Shown here in pieces: positions 32,898 to 42,600 of a stretch of 44,076 bases of DNA. This stretch comes from Collinsella sp944321445 (lineage in GTDB: Bacteria; Actinomycetota; Coriobacteriia; Coriobacteriales; Coriobacteriaceae): assembly GCF_030371825.1 (NCBI RefSeq), contig NZ_JAUDDM010000015.1, one strand, 5' to 3'. Numbering within the stretch: position 1 is the first letter of the stretch; the number at the start of each line of letters is the position of its first letter. Position numbers and translations under genes: made by a program. The notes under the pieces are model-generated. The model was not told the origin of the DNA and made no database searches. It saw only the letters and a program-made list of their open reading frames with translations.

Positions 32898-32928
32898 TTG
32901 ACTTAGAGTGCACTCCAAGGGATATACC
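32898..32928 (+). promoter_or_regulatory. MerR-type promoter with 19-bp spacer and operator
   Basis: TTGACT (32898-32903) and TATACC (32923-32928) are 19 bp apart, the stretched spacing typical of MerR-activated promoters. The dyad CTTAGAGTGCACTCCAAG (32902-32919, one mismatched pair) lies between them. It drives the MerR gene itself. Confidence 0.85.
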
Positions 32929-32955
32929 TGAAGCCACCAACGGGAGGGATGGATC

Positions 32956-33333
32956 ATGAGAATCGCCGAAGTTGCCCAGCAATTCGATATCTCCGCGGAT
33001 ACGCTGCGCTATTACGAACGCATAGGGCTGCTTCGCCCCGTAGCGCGCAACGCGAGCGGAATCCGCGAATACGGCGAATCCGACCTCGCGCGCATCGAGT
33101 TCATCAAGTGCCTGCGCGGCGCCGGCGTATCCATCGAGGCGCTCACCGCCTACATGAGGCTCCTCGACGAGGGGGACGGCACGCTCGCCGAGCGCAAGGC
33201 GATCCTTGAGCAGCAGCGCGGCCTCATTCAGCAGCGCATCGACGAGATGCAGGCAGGGCTTGCGCGCCTGGATTACAAAATTGCTCACTACGAGGACCTC
33301 ATCGTCGCAACCGAGCAAAAGATGCAACAATAG
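32956..33333 (+). CDS. MerR-family transcriptional regulator
   Basis: A 125-aa regulator. The N-terminal winged HTH (MRIAEVAQQFDISADTLRYY, then ERIGLLRP) is followed by a long dimerisation helix with coiled-coil character (about 80-120). There is no Cys in the C-terminus, so it is not a metal-thiol sensor of the MerR/CueR kind; the layout is closer to the AdhR/NmlR-like small MerR proteins, though the signal cannot be assigned. GGGAGG lies 6-8 nt before ATG 32956. It is autoregulated through the 19-bp-spacer promoter just upstream, and a hairpin ends the transcript before moxR. Confidence 0.93.
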   Translation: MRIAEVAQQFDISADTLRYYERIGLLRPVARNASGIREYGESDLARIEFIKCLRGAGVSIEALTAYMRLLDEGDGTLAERKAILEQQRGLIQQRIDEMQAGLARLDYKIAHYEDLIVATEQKMQQ

Positions 33334-33346
33334 GGACAGATGATTC

Positions 33347-33368
33347 GCGCGCATGCCCGCGCGCTTTT
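33347..33368 (+). terminator. short terminator between merR and moxR genes
   Basis: GCGCGC (33347-33352) pairs with GCGCGC (33359-33364) around ATGCCC, followed by TTTT. Confidence 0.55.
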
Positions 33369-33388
33369 CGGACCCAAGGGAGGATGAG

Positions 33389-34396
33389 ATGGCCGAATCC
33401 GTCCGCACCGGCTCCGCCAATCGCACCCAGCGAAACGACACCCAGCGGCGTGCTGCCGCGCGCCACATCATCGCGTCTCTTATCGATACCCTCGACGCCG
33501 CCCTCTCGACGGATCGGGAGGCGCTCGAGCTCGCCGTCATGACGCTTGCCGCAGGCGGGCACCTGCTGCTTGAGGACGTTCCCGGCATCGGCAAGACGAC
33601 CCTTGCGCGCTCCCTTGCCGCGGCGATTCAGGGCGATGTTTCCCGCATCCAATTCACACCGGACATGCTGCCCTCGGACATCACGGGCGTCTCGGTCTTC
33701 AACCAGCGCGAGCAGCAGTTCACCTTCTACAAGGGCCCGATTTTTGCGCAGATCGTGCTCGCCGACGAAATCAACCGCGCTAACCCTAAGACCCAAGCCG
33801 CCCTGTTGGAGGCCATGGAGGAAAAGCGGGTGACGGTAGACGGCACGACCTACGAGCTTCCGCGCCCCTTTACGGTCATCGCCACGCAAAACCCCATCGA
33901 GATGGAGGGTACCTACCCCCTGCCCGAGGCGCAACTCGACCGTTTTATGTGCCGCATCAGCTTGGGTTACCCGCACCCGCAGGCAGAGGCGCGCATGCTC
34001 ATGGCGCCGAGCGGCCGCGATCCGCTTGCCGGCATGAAGCCGCTGTGCACGACGCGCGACATCCTGGCCATAACGGACACCGCCGCGCACGTCCACGTGG
34101 CGCCCGCCATTGCCTCCTATGCCGTCGCACTGCTCGCCGCGACGCGCGAAAGCCCGCTCACCCGGCTGGGCGCCTCGCCGCGCGCGGGGCTGGCGCTGCT
34201 CGCCATGAGCAGGGTCCGCGCGCTGGCGCACGGGCAGGACGCGGTGTATCCCGGCGACGTGCGCGCCATGGCGCCTGCGGTCCTGGCGCACCGCATCGTG
34301 TTCTCCGACGCCACGGTGGGAGCCGGTGCGCTCGCGCGCCAGCAGGAGCTGCTGGAACGCATTCTGCGCGACGTGCCCGCCCCGCGACGCGCTTAA
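33389..34396 (+). CDS. MoxR-family AAA+ ATPase
   Basis: A 335-aa cytoplasmic AAA+ chaperone. It has Walker A EDVPGIGKTT, the FTPDMLPSDITG segment, Walker B VLADEINRA, a sensor motif ATQNPIE and arginine-finger-like LDRFM, all typical of MoxR proteins. MoxR ATPases act with DUF58 and von Willebrand or transglutaminase partners, apparently in assembling or maturing envelope proteins; the exact role is poorly known. AGGGAGG lies about 5 nt before ATG 33389. The DUF58/transglutaminase fusion follows after 15 bp, so this is a two-gene operon. Confidence 0.95.
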   Translation: MAESVRTGSANRTQRNDTQRRAAARHIIASLIDTLDAALSTDREALELAVMTLAAGGHLLLEDVPGIGKTTLARSLAAAIQGDVSRIQFTPDMLPSDITGVSVFNQREQQFTFYKGPIFAQIVLADEINRANPKTQAALLEAMEEKRVTVDGTTYELPRPFTVIATQNPIEMEGTYPLPEAQLDRFMCRISLGYPHPQAEARMLMAPSGRDPLAGMKPLCTTRDILAITDTAAHVHVAPAIASYAVALLAATRESPLTRLGASPRAGLALLAMSRVRALAHGQDAVYPGDVRAMAPAVLAHRIVFSDATVGAGALARQQELLERILRDVPAPRRA

Positions 34397-34411
34397 GTTT
34401 AGGAACTCACT

Positions 34412-37400
34412 ATGTCTCGCCGCGCACGCACCCACCGCAGCCGCACGACCGCGCTGTCGCATGTGCGGAGCGCCCTGCGCGCGCTGGGCACGTTCGCGAT
34501 ACGCCCAACGTCCGGCGCGTTCGTCGCGCTGCTGCTCGCCGTCTTCTTCCTCGTGCTGGGCTCGCAGCTCCTTGCCGTCGCATTCGTTGCGGTCGCGGTG
34601 GCGATTGGCCTGGCGCTTGCGGCGGGGCTCATCAGCGTGATTGCCGCATGGCATGCCGCGGGGCCGCACGCCACCCCCACCTCGCGGGCGCGTGCGCTCG
34701 CAGGGCGCGTGGAGCGCATCGTGGCGGCACGGGCCGTCGATACCCAAACGACATGGACGCAAATCGACCAGCGCGGACGCGTTGTGGGAAGCGACGTGGG
34801 CGAGGACATCCCCGAGCAGCGCGGCCTCTACCGTGCAGGCGGCACGCTCGTACGCTTTCGCGACCCGTTTGGATGTTGGACTGCCCGACGCACCGTTCCA
34901 TCGGGGCAGGAGCTGTGGATCGCTCCTCCGGTGCACGACCATCCGCATCCCGCGCTGCATGCCGAAAGCAACCGCTTGCGTGCGCATCTGCCCCTTGCCG
35001 ACCGTGAACGTATCGGGGCGCTTGTGCGACCCTACGAAAAGGGCGACCCCTTGCGCGCCATCGCCTGGCGGGCAAGCGCGCACCACGGACGCCTCATGTC
35101 GTTCGACCCCGAGCAGACCCGGCGCGTCGTTCCCATCGTCGTGGCAGACACCTTAGGTGCCGCCGAAACCGATGCGCTGGCAGCAGAAGCGCTGACCGCC
35201 TGCGACGCCCTCTCCCGCCTGCGCGGCGCACGCAACGAGGTCATGCTCACCGATGGCGTTGCCCGCGCACAGGGCATGCGTGCGTGCGAACGCTTTGCCG
35301 CCGCAGTCCAAGCGGACGCCGCACGCGATGCCGCACATGTGGGACATGACGCGACAGCACGTGCTGAGGCCATCCGCCATCTTGCCTCCTCGGGCGACGC
35401 TTCTCGCGCACGCGTCCCCATCGTGCTCATCACCGAGCATCCGGACGGGGCGCTTGCACGAGCGCTGGAGGCGCTCTCCCCCACCCTCGACATCACCGTT
35501 GCGGCGCCGCGTCCGCTCGAGCGCGCGCTCGACGCCCGCGACCAGCGCGAGCGGGCAACGGACCGCCTGAGCGCCCGGCGCACGCGCGCGAGGCGCCAGT
35601 GGCACATGCCCCTGCCCCCGTTCACCTGCGACATCGCCTCGCTGCTGTGCTGCCTGATCATCATCGCGCTCTCGATGCACCTGCTGGGCGGCCTTATCGA
35701 ACCCGGAACCTGGCGGGAATTTGGAGGCGTCGCCCTTTCGCTTACCGCAGCTAGCGCGATACTTCTCCCCTGGGTGCGGCTCGGACGGCATCGCTGGGTG
35801 CGCCCCCTGGTATCCTTCGCGCTGTTCGTCCTCATGGCGGTCGTCGCCATCCTTGTTGCCGCAAACATCATCCACACGGGGACCGGCATCGACATCCTCG
35901 ACCCGCACGCGGGTTTGACGCCACTCAACATCGACCGGGACGGCGGGGGCGTCGCCTGGGTTCCCTTCGTCCTGTTCCAGGGCATCTTCGATATGTACTA
36001 CGGCAACTGGGTGCCGGTCGAGGTCGCACCGCTTTCCGATGCGGCGCTCGTGCTTGCCATGGTGCCCATCGCGCTCGTGTTGAACGCCCTGTTCGTCTCG
36101 AACCGGCTGCGCCCGCTTCTGTGCCTGCTGCCCGTGGGGCTTCTTGCCACGCAGACCTTGTGCCTGGGCACGGCAGATGATCTTCCCCTCATCGGCCTCT
36201 CGCTGTTCTTGGGCCTTGCGCTGCGCGTGCTCTCGCAGAGCGGCGCAGCCATCGATTCCGCCGAGCATGTCGAGCGGCCGCGCATTCCCAAACCGGTCCG
36301 GTCGCTGCGCGCAGGCGCGCTTGGCTGCTGCGTCGGCATCGCGCTGCTCACCAGCGCGCTCGCAGACCGCGCCACGCAGGCATCGCAAGCCCTGCCCATC
36401 GACTTGGGCGTGCAATCGAACGTGCTCGTGGGCAGCACGATAAACCCGCTCATGGACCTCAAGAGCGACCTCGAGCGCCCGAGCGAAACCGTCGCGCTCA
36501 CCTATCGCACCTCGCTGAATCGCCCTCTGTACCTGCGCTTGACGAGTCTGAACGACCTTTCTGGCGACACCTGGATGCTCGACGATTCGATTCCCAGCAC
36601 AGATGGCGGCATTCTGGGGTCGCTGTTTTCCGCCGCATCCGGAAGCGACCAGCCTGCCGCCTTGCCTGGGGAAAGCGCATCTGACGAGTTTACCGTCGAG
36701 GTCATTCGCGACACGGGCGCGTCCGCCGTGGGAAGCGTGCGCGCGGTGGACGCGACGGTGGTCATCGAGGGCCTGGCCTCGCGCTTCGTGCCGCTGCCCA
36801 TCGGCGCGTACGATACCGAGGTCGCCGAGGACGTGCAACCGGGCGACTGGCGCTGGAGCGACACGGATGCGGTCTACGGCACGCAATCGACCACGAACCG
36901 CGGACTTGTCTATACGGCCGAGGCAGCCTACATCGATCCCATCACCGACAGCACGGGTCTGCAGGGCGTCAGCAACCAGTTGGTGAGCACCCTGTGGTCG
37001 CGCCAGTGGACGGGGCAGAGCGTCTCGACCGTCGAGGAATGGCAGGACCTGCGCGAGCGCATCGACCGGCTCTACGAGGATGAGCGCGCGGCGATCGATC
37101 CGGTCTACCTGGAGCTTCCCGAAGAGCTGCCGCAGCAGATTCAAGAGGTCGTTAGCGAGGCGCGCACCCATATGGGAGAAGAGACCGGCATAAGTCAGCT
37201 GCTCTCCGACGAAATCGACGCACTGTGGTTTTTGCTCGACTATTTCGATGGCCTGCGCTTCACGTACTCGCTCGACGCCCCAGACGGCGACGGACGCAAC
37301 AACCTTGAGGTCATAGCCCAGTTCCTGGACAGCGGCAGCGGCTATTGCGTGCACTACGCCTCGGCGTTTGCCGTGCTGGGGCGCGCACTGGGCGTGCCGA

Positions 37401-38176
37401 CGCGCATCGCGCTGGGATACCGCGGTGACCCCGGGCAGGCGGACGGTAACCGCTACGTCGTTACCAACCACGACCTGCACGCATGGACCGAGGCGTACCT
37501 GTACGGCATCGGATGGGTTCCCTTCGACGTCACGCCACCGTCGACGAGCACGGGCGGCACCGTGTCGGACGAGCGCGAGGAGCCCGAGGATACGGACGCC
37601 CAGCAGCCAGACGAGCAGGGACAGCCCGAGCAGGAGGCGCCAGACCAGCAGCCGGATGCCGAGGATCCGGATGCAGCGGGAGGCGGCGACGAACCGGAAG
37701 AGGACGACCTGTTTGCCGGCATGTGGGCGGCACTTGGCGAGATCGCCGCGAAGGCGCGCGCATACGCCCCGATCGCAGGCGCCATCGCTGTCGTTATCGC
37801 CCTCATATGCGCGCCGCGCCTTTTGCGCCGCGCTCGTCGCGCGCTGCGCATGCGTGCCGTGCGCGATGCCGCGGAGCATCCCGGTCGTGCCGCCGAGGCT
37901 GCCTGGGCAGAAGCGCTCGACTGCGCTCACCGTGGGAACATCGCGTGGGGACCGAGCGCAACCGAAGAGGACATCGCGCGCACCATCGCCGATGCAGCAC
38001 CGGCGACACGGGCAGAGATTCAGCTGCTTGCGGACATCGTGTGTCGCACGCGCTACGGCGACGCGACCCAACATGTCGATGCCCCAACGCTCATTCGCGC
38101 CCTGAACAGCCTGCATGCCGCATTCGAGCAGCGCGCGAAAGCGAAATCGGACACCACCCCAAGCAGTGAATCCTAA
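34412..38176 (+). CDS. fused DUF58 and TgpA-like transglutaminase membrane protein
   Basis: A 1254-aa membrane protein joining two usually separate genes. Residues 36-80 form a membrane hairpin. A DUF58 domain follows (RDPFG 150-154 and the signature VRPYEKGDPLRAIAWRASA near 206-223). The TgpA-type membrane region is about 400-645. The extracytoplasmic transglutaminase core has the triad Cys979 (GYCVHYASA), His1023 (HDLHAWTEA) and Asp1039 (PFDVTP). An acidic Glu/Asp/Gln-rich linker (about 1047-1110), a last membrane segment (about 1137-1153) and a DUF4129-like tail complete it. AGGA lies 7 nt before the ATG. With MoxR it probably acts on envelope peptides or proteins; the substrate is unknown. 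Its stop overlaps that of the convergent tetR gene. Confidence 0.93.
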   Translation: MSRRARTHRSRTTALSHVRSALRALGTFAIRPTSGAFVALLLAVFFLVLGSQLLAVAFVAVAVAIGLALAAGLISVIAAWHAAGPHATPTSRARALAGRVERIVAARAVDTQTTWTQIDQRGRVVGSDVGEDIPEQRGLYRAGGTLVRFRDPFGCWTARRTVPSGQELWIAPPVHDHPHPALHAESNRLRAHLPLADRERIGALVRPYEKGDPLRAIAWRASAHHGRLMSFDPEQTRRVVPIVVADTLGAAETDALAAEALTACDALSRLRGARNEVMLTDGVARAQGMRACERFAAAVQADAARDAAHVGHDATARAEAIRHLASSGDASRARVPIVLITEHPDGALARALEALSPTLDITVAAPRPLERALDARDQRERATDRLSARRTRARRQWHMPLPPFTCDIASLLCCLIIIALSMHLLGGLIEPGTWREFGGVALSLTAASAILLPWVRLGRHRWVRPLVSFALFVLMAVVAILVAANIIHTGTGIDILDPHAGLTPLNIDRDGGGVAWVPFVLFQGIFDMYYGNWVPVEVAPLSDAALVLAMVPIALVLNALFVSNRLRPLLCLLPVGLLATQTLCLGTADDLPLIGLSLFLGLALRVLSQSGAAIDSAEHVERPRIPKPVRSLRAGALGCCVGIALLTSALADRATQASQALPIDLGVQSNVLVGSTINPLMDLKSDLERPSETVALTYRTSLNRPLYLRLTSLNDLSGDTWMLDDSIPSTDGGILGSLFSAASGSDQPAALPGESASDEFTVEVIRDTGASAVGSVRAVDATVVIEGLASRFVPLPIGAYDTEVAEDVQPGDWRWSDTDAVYGTQSTTNRGLVYTAEAAYIDPITDSTGLQGVSNQLVSTLWSRQWTGQSVSTVEEWQDLRERIDRLYEDERAAIDPVYLELPEELPQQIQEVVSEARTHMGEETGISQLLSDEIDALWFLLDYFDGLRFTYSLDAPDGDGRNNLEVIAQFLDSGSGYCVHYASAFAVLGRALGVPTRIALGYRGDPGQADGNRYVVTNHDLHAWTEAYLYGIGWVPFDVTPPSTSTGGTVSDEREEPEDTDAQQPDEQGQPEQEAPDQQPDAEDPDAAGGGDEPEEDDLFAGMWAALGEIAAKARAYAPIAGAIAVVIALICAPRLLRRARRALRMRAVRDAAEHPGRAAEAAWAEALDCAHRGNIAWGPSATEEDIARTIADAAPATRAEIQLLADIVCRTRYGDATQHVDAPTLIRALNSLHAAFEQRAKAKSDTTPSSES

Positions 38177-38730
38177 CTCTGTGTACGGGCGGGCAGCGCA
38201 GCTCCAACGATGAGTTCGACCAGGCGCTCAATGGGCACGCGTCCATTCGATGCCAGCCATGCGTTGATGGAGCCCAGCAGACCCGACAGGTAAAACTCGC
38301 GCAAGATATCCTGCTCATCGGCCTCAAGCCCGCCCTCGGGCATGATGAACCGGTCGAGCAGGGGCGCGATGATCTCTTTCATGCGCTCGCCGAACGACGG
38401 GTCCCCGTTCATGAGCCGCGGCATGAGGCCGTCGAAGCGCTGGGCGAGCTTCACGATGAAATCCATGTGGTGCGAAAAGTCGAGCTGTTCCTCCGAGAGC
38501 AGGCGCTGCTGCACAAGCTCGCGTACCTGGCTCAGCACCTCCTCTTCCAGCTGCTCGAAGAGGTCGTACACGTCGCGGTAGTACAGATAGAACGTGGCGC
38601 GGTTGTAGCCCGCGCGCTCGGTGATCTCGCGCACGGTGATCTTTTCGATGGGCCGTTCCAGATAGAGCTCCCAAAACGCCTGGGTGAGATTCGCCCGCGT
38701 CTGCTCGGTCACGTGCGGCTGCTTTTTCAT
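38173..38730 (-). CDS. TetR-family transcriptional regulator
   Basis: A 185-aa regulator with a TetR HTH in residues about 10-55 (ITVREITERAGYNRATFYLY, then YRDVYDLF) and a C-terminal ligand/dimer domain (TetR_C-like with LSGLLGSINAWL). AAGGGG lies 6 nt before ATG 38730. It diverges from the ABC exporter genes and probably represses them through the dyad at 38866. Its stop codon (38173-38175) overlaps the transglutaminase stop (38174-38176) tail to tail, with no terminator visible. Confidence 0.92.
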   Translation of the reverse strand: MKKQPHVTEQTRANLTQAFWELYLERPIEKITVREITERAGYNRATFYLYYRDVYDLFEQLEEEVLSQVRELVQQRLLSEEQLDFSHHMDFIVKLAQRFDGLMPRLMNGDPSFGERMKEIIAPLLDRFIMPEGGLEADEQDILREFYLSGLLGSINAWLASNGRVPIERLVELIVGAALPARTQS

Positions 38731-38865
38731 GGCGACCCCTTTCCGCAGGGTTTTTCGCAGGCAGGAGGCTGCGTTTCGCCGGTGGGCGGCGCATCGCTCG
38801 ACAATCCGCGGCCGAGTGTCGAGCACGTCTCCCCTCCCCGTTATGGCTCCACTATACTACGGTTA

Positions 38866-38879
38866 GACAACATGCTGTC
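38866..38879. promoter_or_regulatory. candidate TetR operator and exporter promoter region
   Basis: GACAAC-AT-GCTGTC is a 14-bp dyad with one mismatched pair, between the divergent tetR and exporter genes. A TATACT -10-like box lies at 38853-38858, without a good -35. Confidence 0.4.
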
Positions 38880-38905
38880 GAGTGATGTGCGGAGTGCGAA
38901 CCCTC

Positions 38906-39607
<702 letters not shown>

Positions 39608-39619
39608 GCAGGTGATTCC

Positions 39620-42600
39620 ATGCCCATCCCCTCGGCATATCGCAAAGATATATCCCGCACCATCTGTGGTAACCTCAAGCGCTTCATCTCCATCGCGGTG
39701 ATTTGCGCGCTGGGCGTGGCGATGTTCTGCGGCCTGCGCGCCTCGTGCAACGACCTGCGCAACGCCGGCGATGCGTTCTTCGATGCGCAGGACCTCTTCG
39801 ACGTGCAGATTCTGTCCACGCTGGGCATCGACGACAACGACTTGGCCGCGCTCGAGGACGTGGACGGCGTTGAGCGGGCCGAGGGCGGCTGGACGGAGTC
39901 GACTTACACTGCCGTGGACGATGCACGCGCGTCCGTCGAGGTCAAAGCCCTGAGCGAAAGCGGACTCAACGAGCCCTTTGTTGTTGAGGGCGCACTGCCC
40001 CAGAGCGCAGACGAGGTCGCTGTCACGCAGAAGTTCGTCGACGCGAGCGGCCTGTCTGTGGGCGACACCGTCGAGATCGATGAAGCGGAAAACGAGGACG
40101 AGGCCGTCTTCGCGCGCCACCCCTACACCATTTGCGGCATCGTCGTCGATGCAGCCGATGTGAACAACCCCGAGCTCTCCTTCCGCTCGAGCTCGACGTC
40201 GGACTACACGTTCATCGTGTCGGCGGATGCCGTTGAAAACGACGACACCTATACCGTCGCCTACCTGACGATCACCGGGGCCAAGGATCTCGCCTGCTTC
40301 TCCGACGAATACGTCGACGCTGTTCACGCCGTCACCGACTACATCGACGACGAGATTCGCGACGACCGCGAGGCTGCCCGCACCGCGACGGTAAAGGGCG
40401 ATGCGCAGGAGGAGCTCGATGAGGCGCGCGCCAAATACGAGGAGGAGCGCGCGGACGCCGAGGCTGAGCTTGCCGACGGCAAGGCGGAGCTCGACGATGG
40501 CAAGGCCGAGCTCGACGACGCCGCAGCACAGCTTGAAGACGCGGCGGCAGAGATTGCCGATGGCCAGGCGCAAATCGATGATGGCTGGGCCGAGATTGCC
40601 GATGGCCAGCGGGAACTTGCCGACGGCTGGGCGGAGTACGACCGCGGGGCCGCCGATGGGCGCGCACAGGTGGAGCAGACGCTCGCTGATGCCATGCGAC
40701 AGGGCCAAGCGCAGATCGATGAGCAGATCGAGGCGGGCCGCGCTCAGGGTCTCGTGGAGCTCGACAAGCAGTTCGACATCGCGCGCACCGAGGCGCAGGC
40801 AGAGCTCGAGGCAGGCATCGCCGCCGGATACGAGCAGGGCCTTGCGCAGATCGACGAACAATTTGCCGCCGCGCGCGAAGAGGCGCAGGCGGAACTCGAC
40901 GCGCAGATCGAGGCGGGCTACCAGCAGGCGCTCGACCAGCTGAACGCGCAGTTCGACGCCGCGCGCGAGGAAGCGCAGGCAGAGCTCGACGCGCAGATCG
41001 AGGCCGCGCGCGAGCAGGCGTATGCGCAGGTAGAGCAGAAGCTTGAAGAGGAAGGTGCGCTCGCGGGTCGCGACCAGCTCACTCAAGCGCTCGCTCAGCT
41101 GCAAAGCGGCATGGAGCAGATTGAGGCGGCCATCTCCTCGTACAACGAGGCCGTTTCCGCCATCGAGGCCATCGATGCGCAGCTCGCCGAACTCGATCCC
41201 GAAGACCCCGAGACCGCAGCACTCATCGAGGAGCTCACGGCAAAGAAGACCGAGCTCCAGCAGATCGTTGCCGCCATCGACGAGCAACAAGGCGGCGTGG
41301 AGGGGCTCAATGCGCAGCTCGCTGCCCTCCAGGAGCAGGCAGCACCGCTCCAAGAGCAGCTCGACCAGGTCAACGCCGCCATCGATGCCGCGTACGCCGC
41401 AGCGGACGAGCAGATCGAGGAGGGGCGCGCGCAAGGACAGCAGGAGCTGGACGAGCGCTTGGCAGCCGAGTACGAGGCTGCGCTGAAAACGGTCGACGAA
41501 GAGATCGCCGCGCAGCGCGAACAGGCACAGCAGCAGCTCGAGGCCACGCTCGGCGAAGAGTACGCCGCGGCGCTCGACACGCTCGAGGCGGAGATTGAGC
41601 AGCAGCGCGCTGCGGCGCAGGCAGAGCTCGACGCGCGCCTTGACCAGGAATACGATGCGGCACTCGACACGCTGAACCAAACCATCTCCGAACAGCGCGC
41701 TGCGGCGCAGGCAACCCTCGAGGCGCAGATGGCTTCCGGTCGTGAAACGGCGTATGCGCAGCTGAACGCGCAACTCGCATCTGCCCGCGCTGAGCTCGAT
41801 GCGGCCGAACAGCAGCTGGCCGACGCCCGAGCGCAGCTTATCGACGCGCAGGCCGAGCTCGACGAGGGTCGTGCCGAATACGCCGATGGTCTGGCCGAAT
41901 ACCAAGACGGCTTGGCAGAATGGCAAGACGGCATGGCCGAGTGGGAAGAAGGTCGCACCGAGGCAGACGAACAGTTTGCCGAGGCAGAGGCAGAACTCGC
42001 CGATGCGCAGGCGGAAATCGATGACATCGACACCGCCACCTGGTACGTTCAGCCGCGCTCGTCGCTCTCCAGCTACTCGTCCATCTCGAGTGATGCCGAC
42101 TCCATCGAGGCCATCGGCACGCTCTTCCCCATCGTCTTCCTCGTGGTGGCGGTCCTTGTGGCCCTCACTACCATCACGCGCCTGGTCGAGGAGGAGCGCG
42201 GGCTCATAGGAACCTACAAAGCGCTCGGCTACCGCAACAGCGAGATTTTCGCCAAGTACCTCATCTACGCGCTGTCCGCAAGCCTGGGCGGCAGCCTGGT
42301 CGGCCTCTTCCTGGGCTTCATCGCACTGCCGGCGTTCATCTTCACCATTTTTGGCATCATGTACCTGCTGCCGGGCTATTGGTTCTCGTTCGAGCCGCTC
42401 TACGGCTTCGGCGGCATGGCGATCTTCATTGTTGCCATCGGCGGCACGGCGTATTTGGCCTGCCGGTCCGAGGTCCGTCGCACACCCGCTGCGCTCATGC
42501 GCCCCAAGGCGCCCAAGTCCGGCTCGCGCATTTTCCTGGAGCGCATTCCGTTCGTATGGAGCCGCCTATCCTTCCTGAACAAGGTCACGGCGCGCAATAT

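Noticed and set aside
33299..35086. 595-aa minus-strand open frame opposite the MoxR gene
   Set aside because: Antisense to Walker motifs; no recognisable features and no SD.
35153..38116. Long minus-strand open frame (987 aa) opposite the DUF58/transglutaminase gene
   Set aside because: The plus frame has all catalytic motifs; the minus frame is Arg/Gln/His-rich with no domain and no SD.
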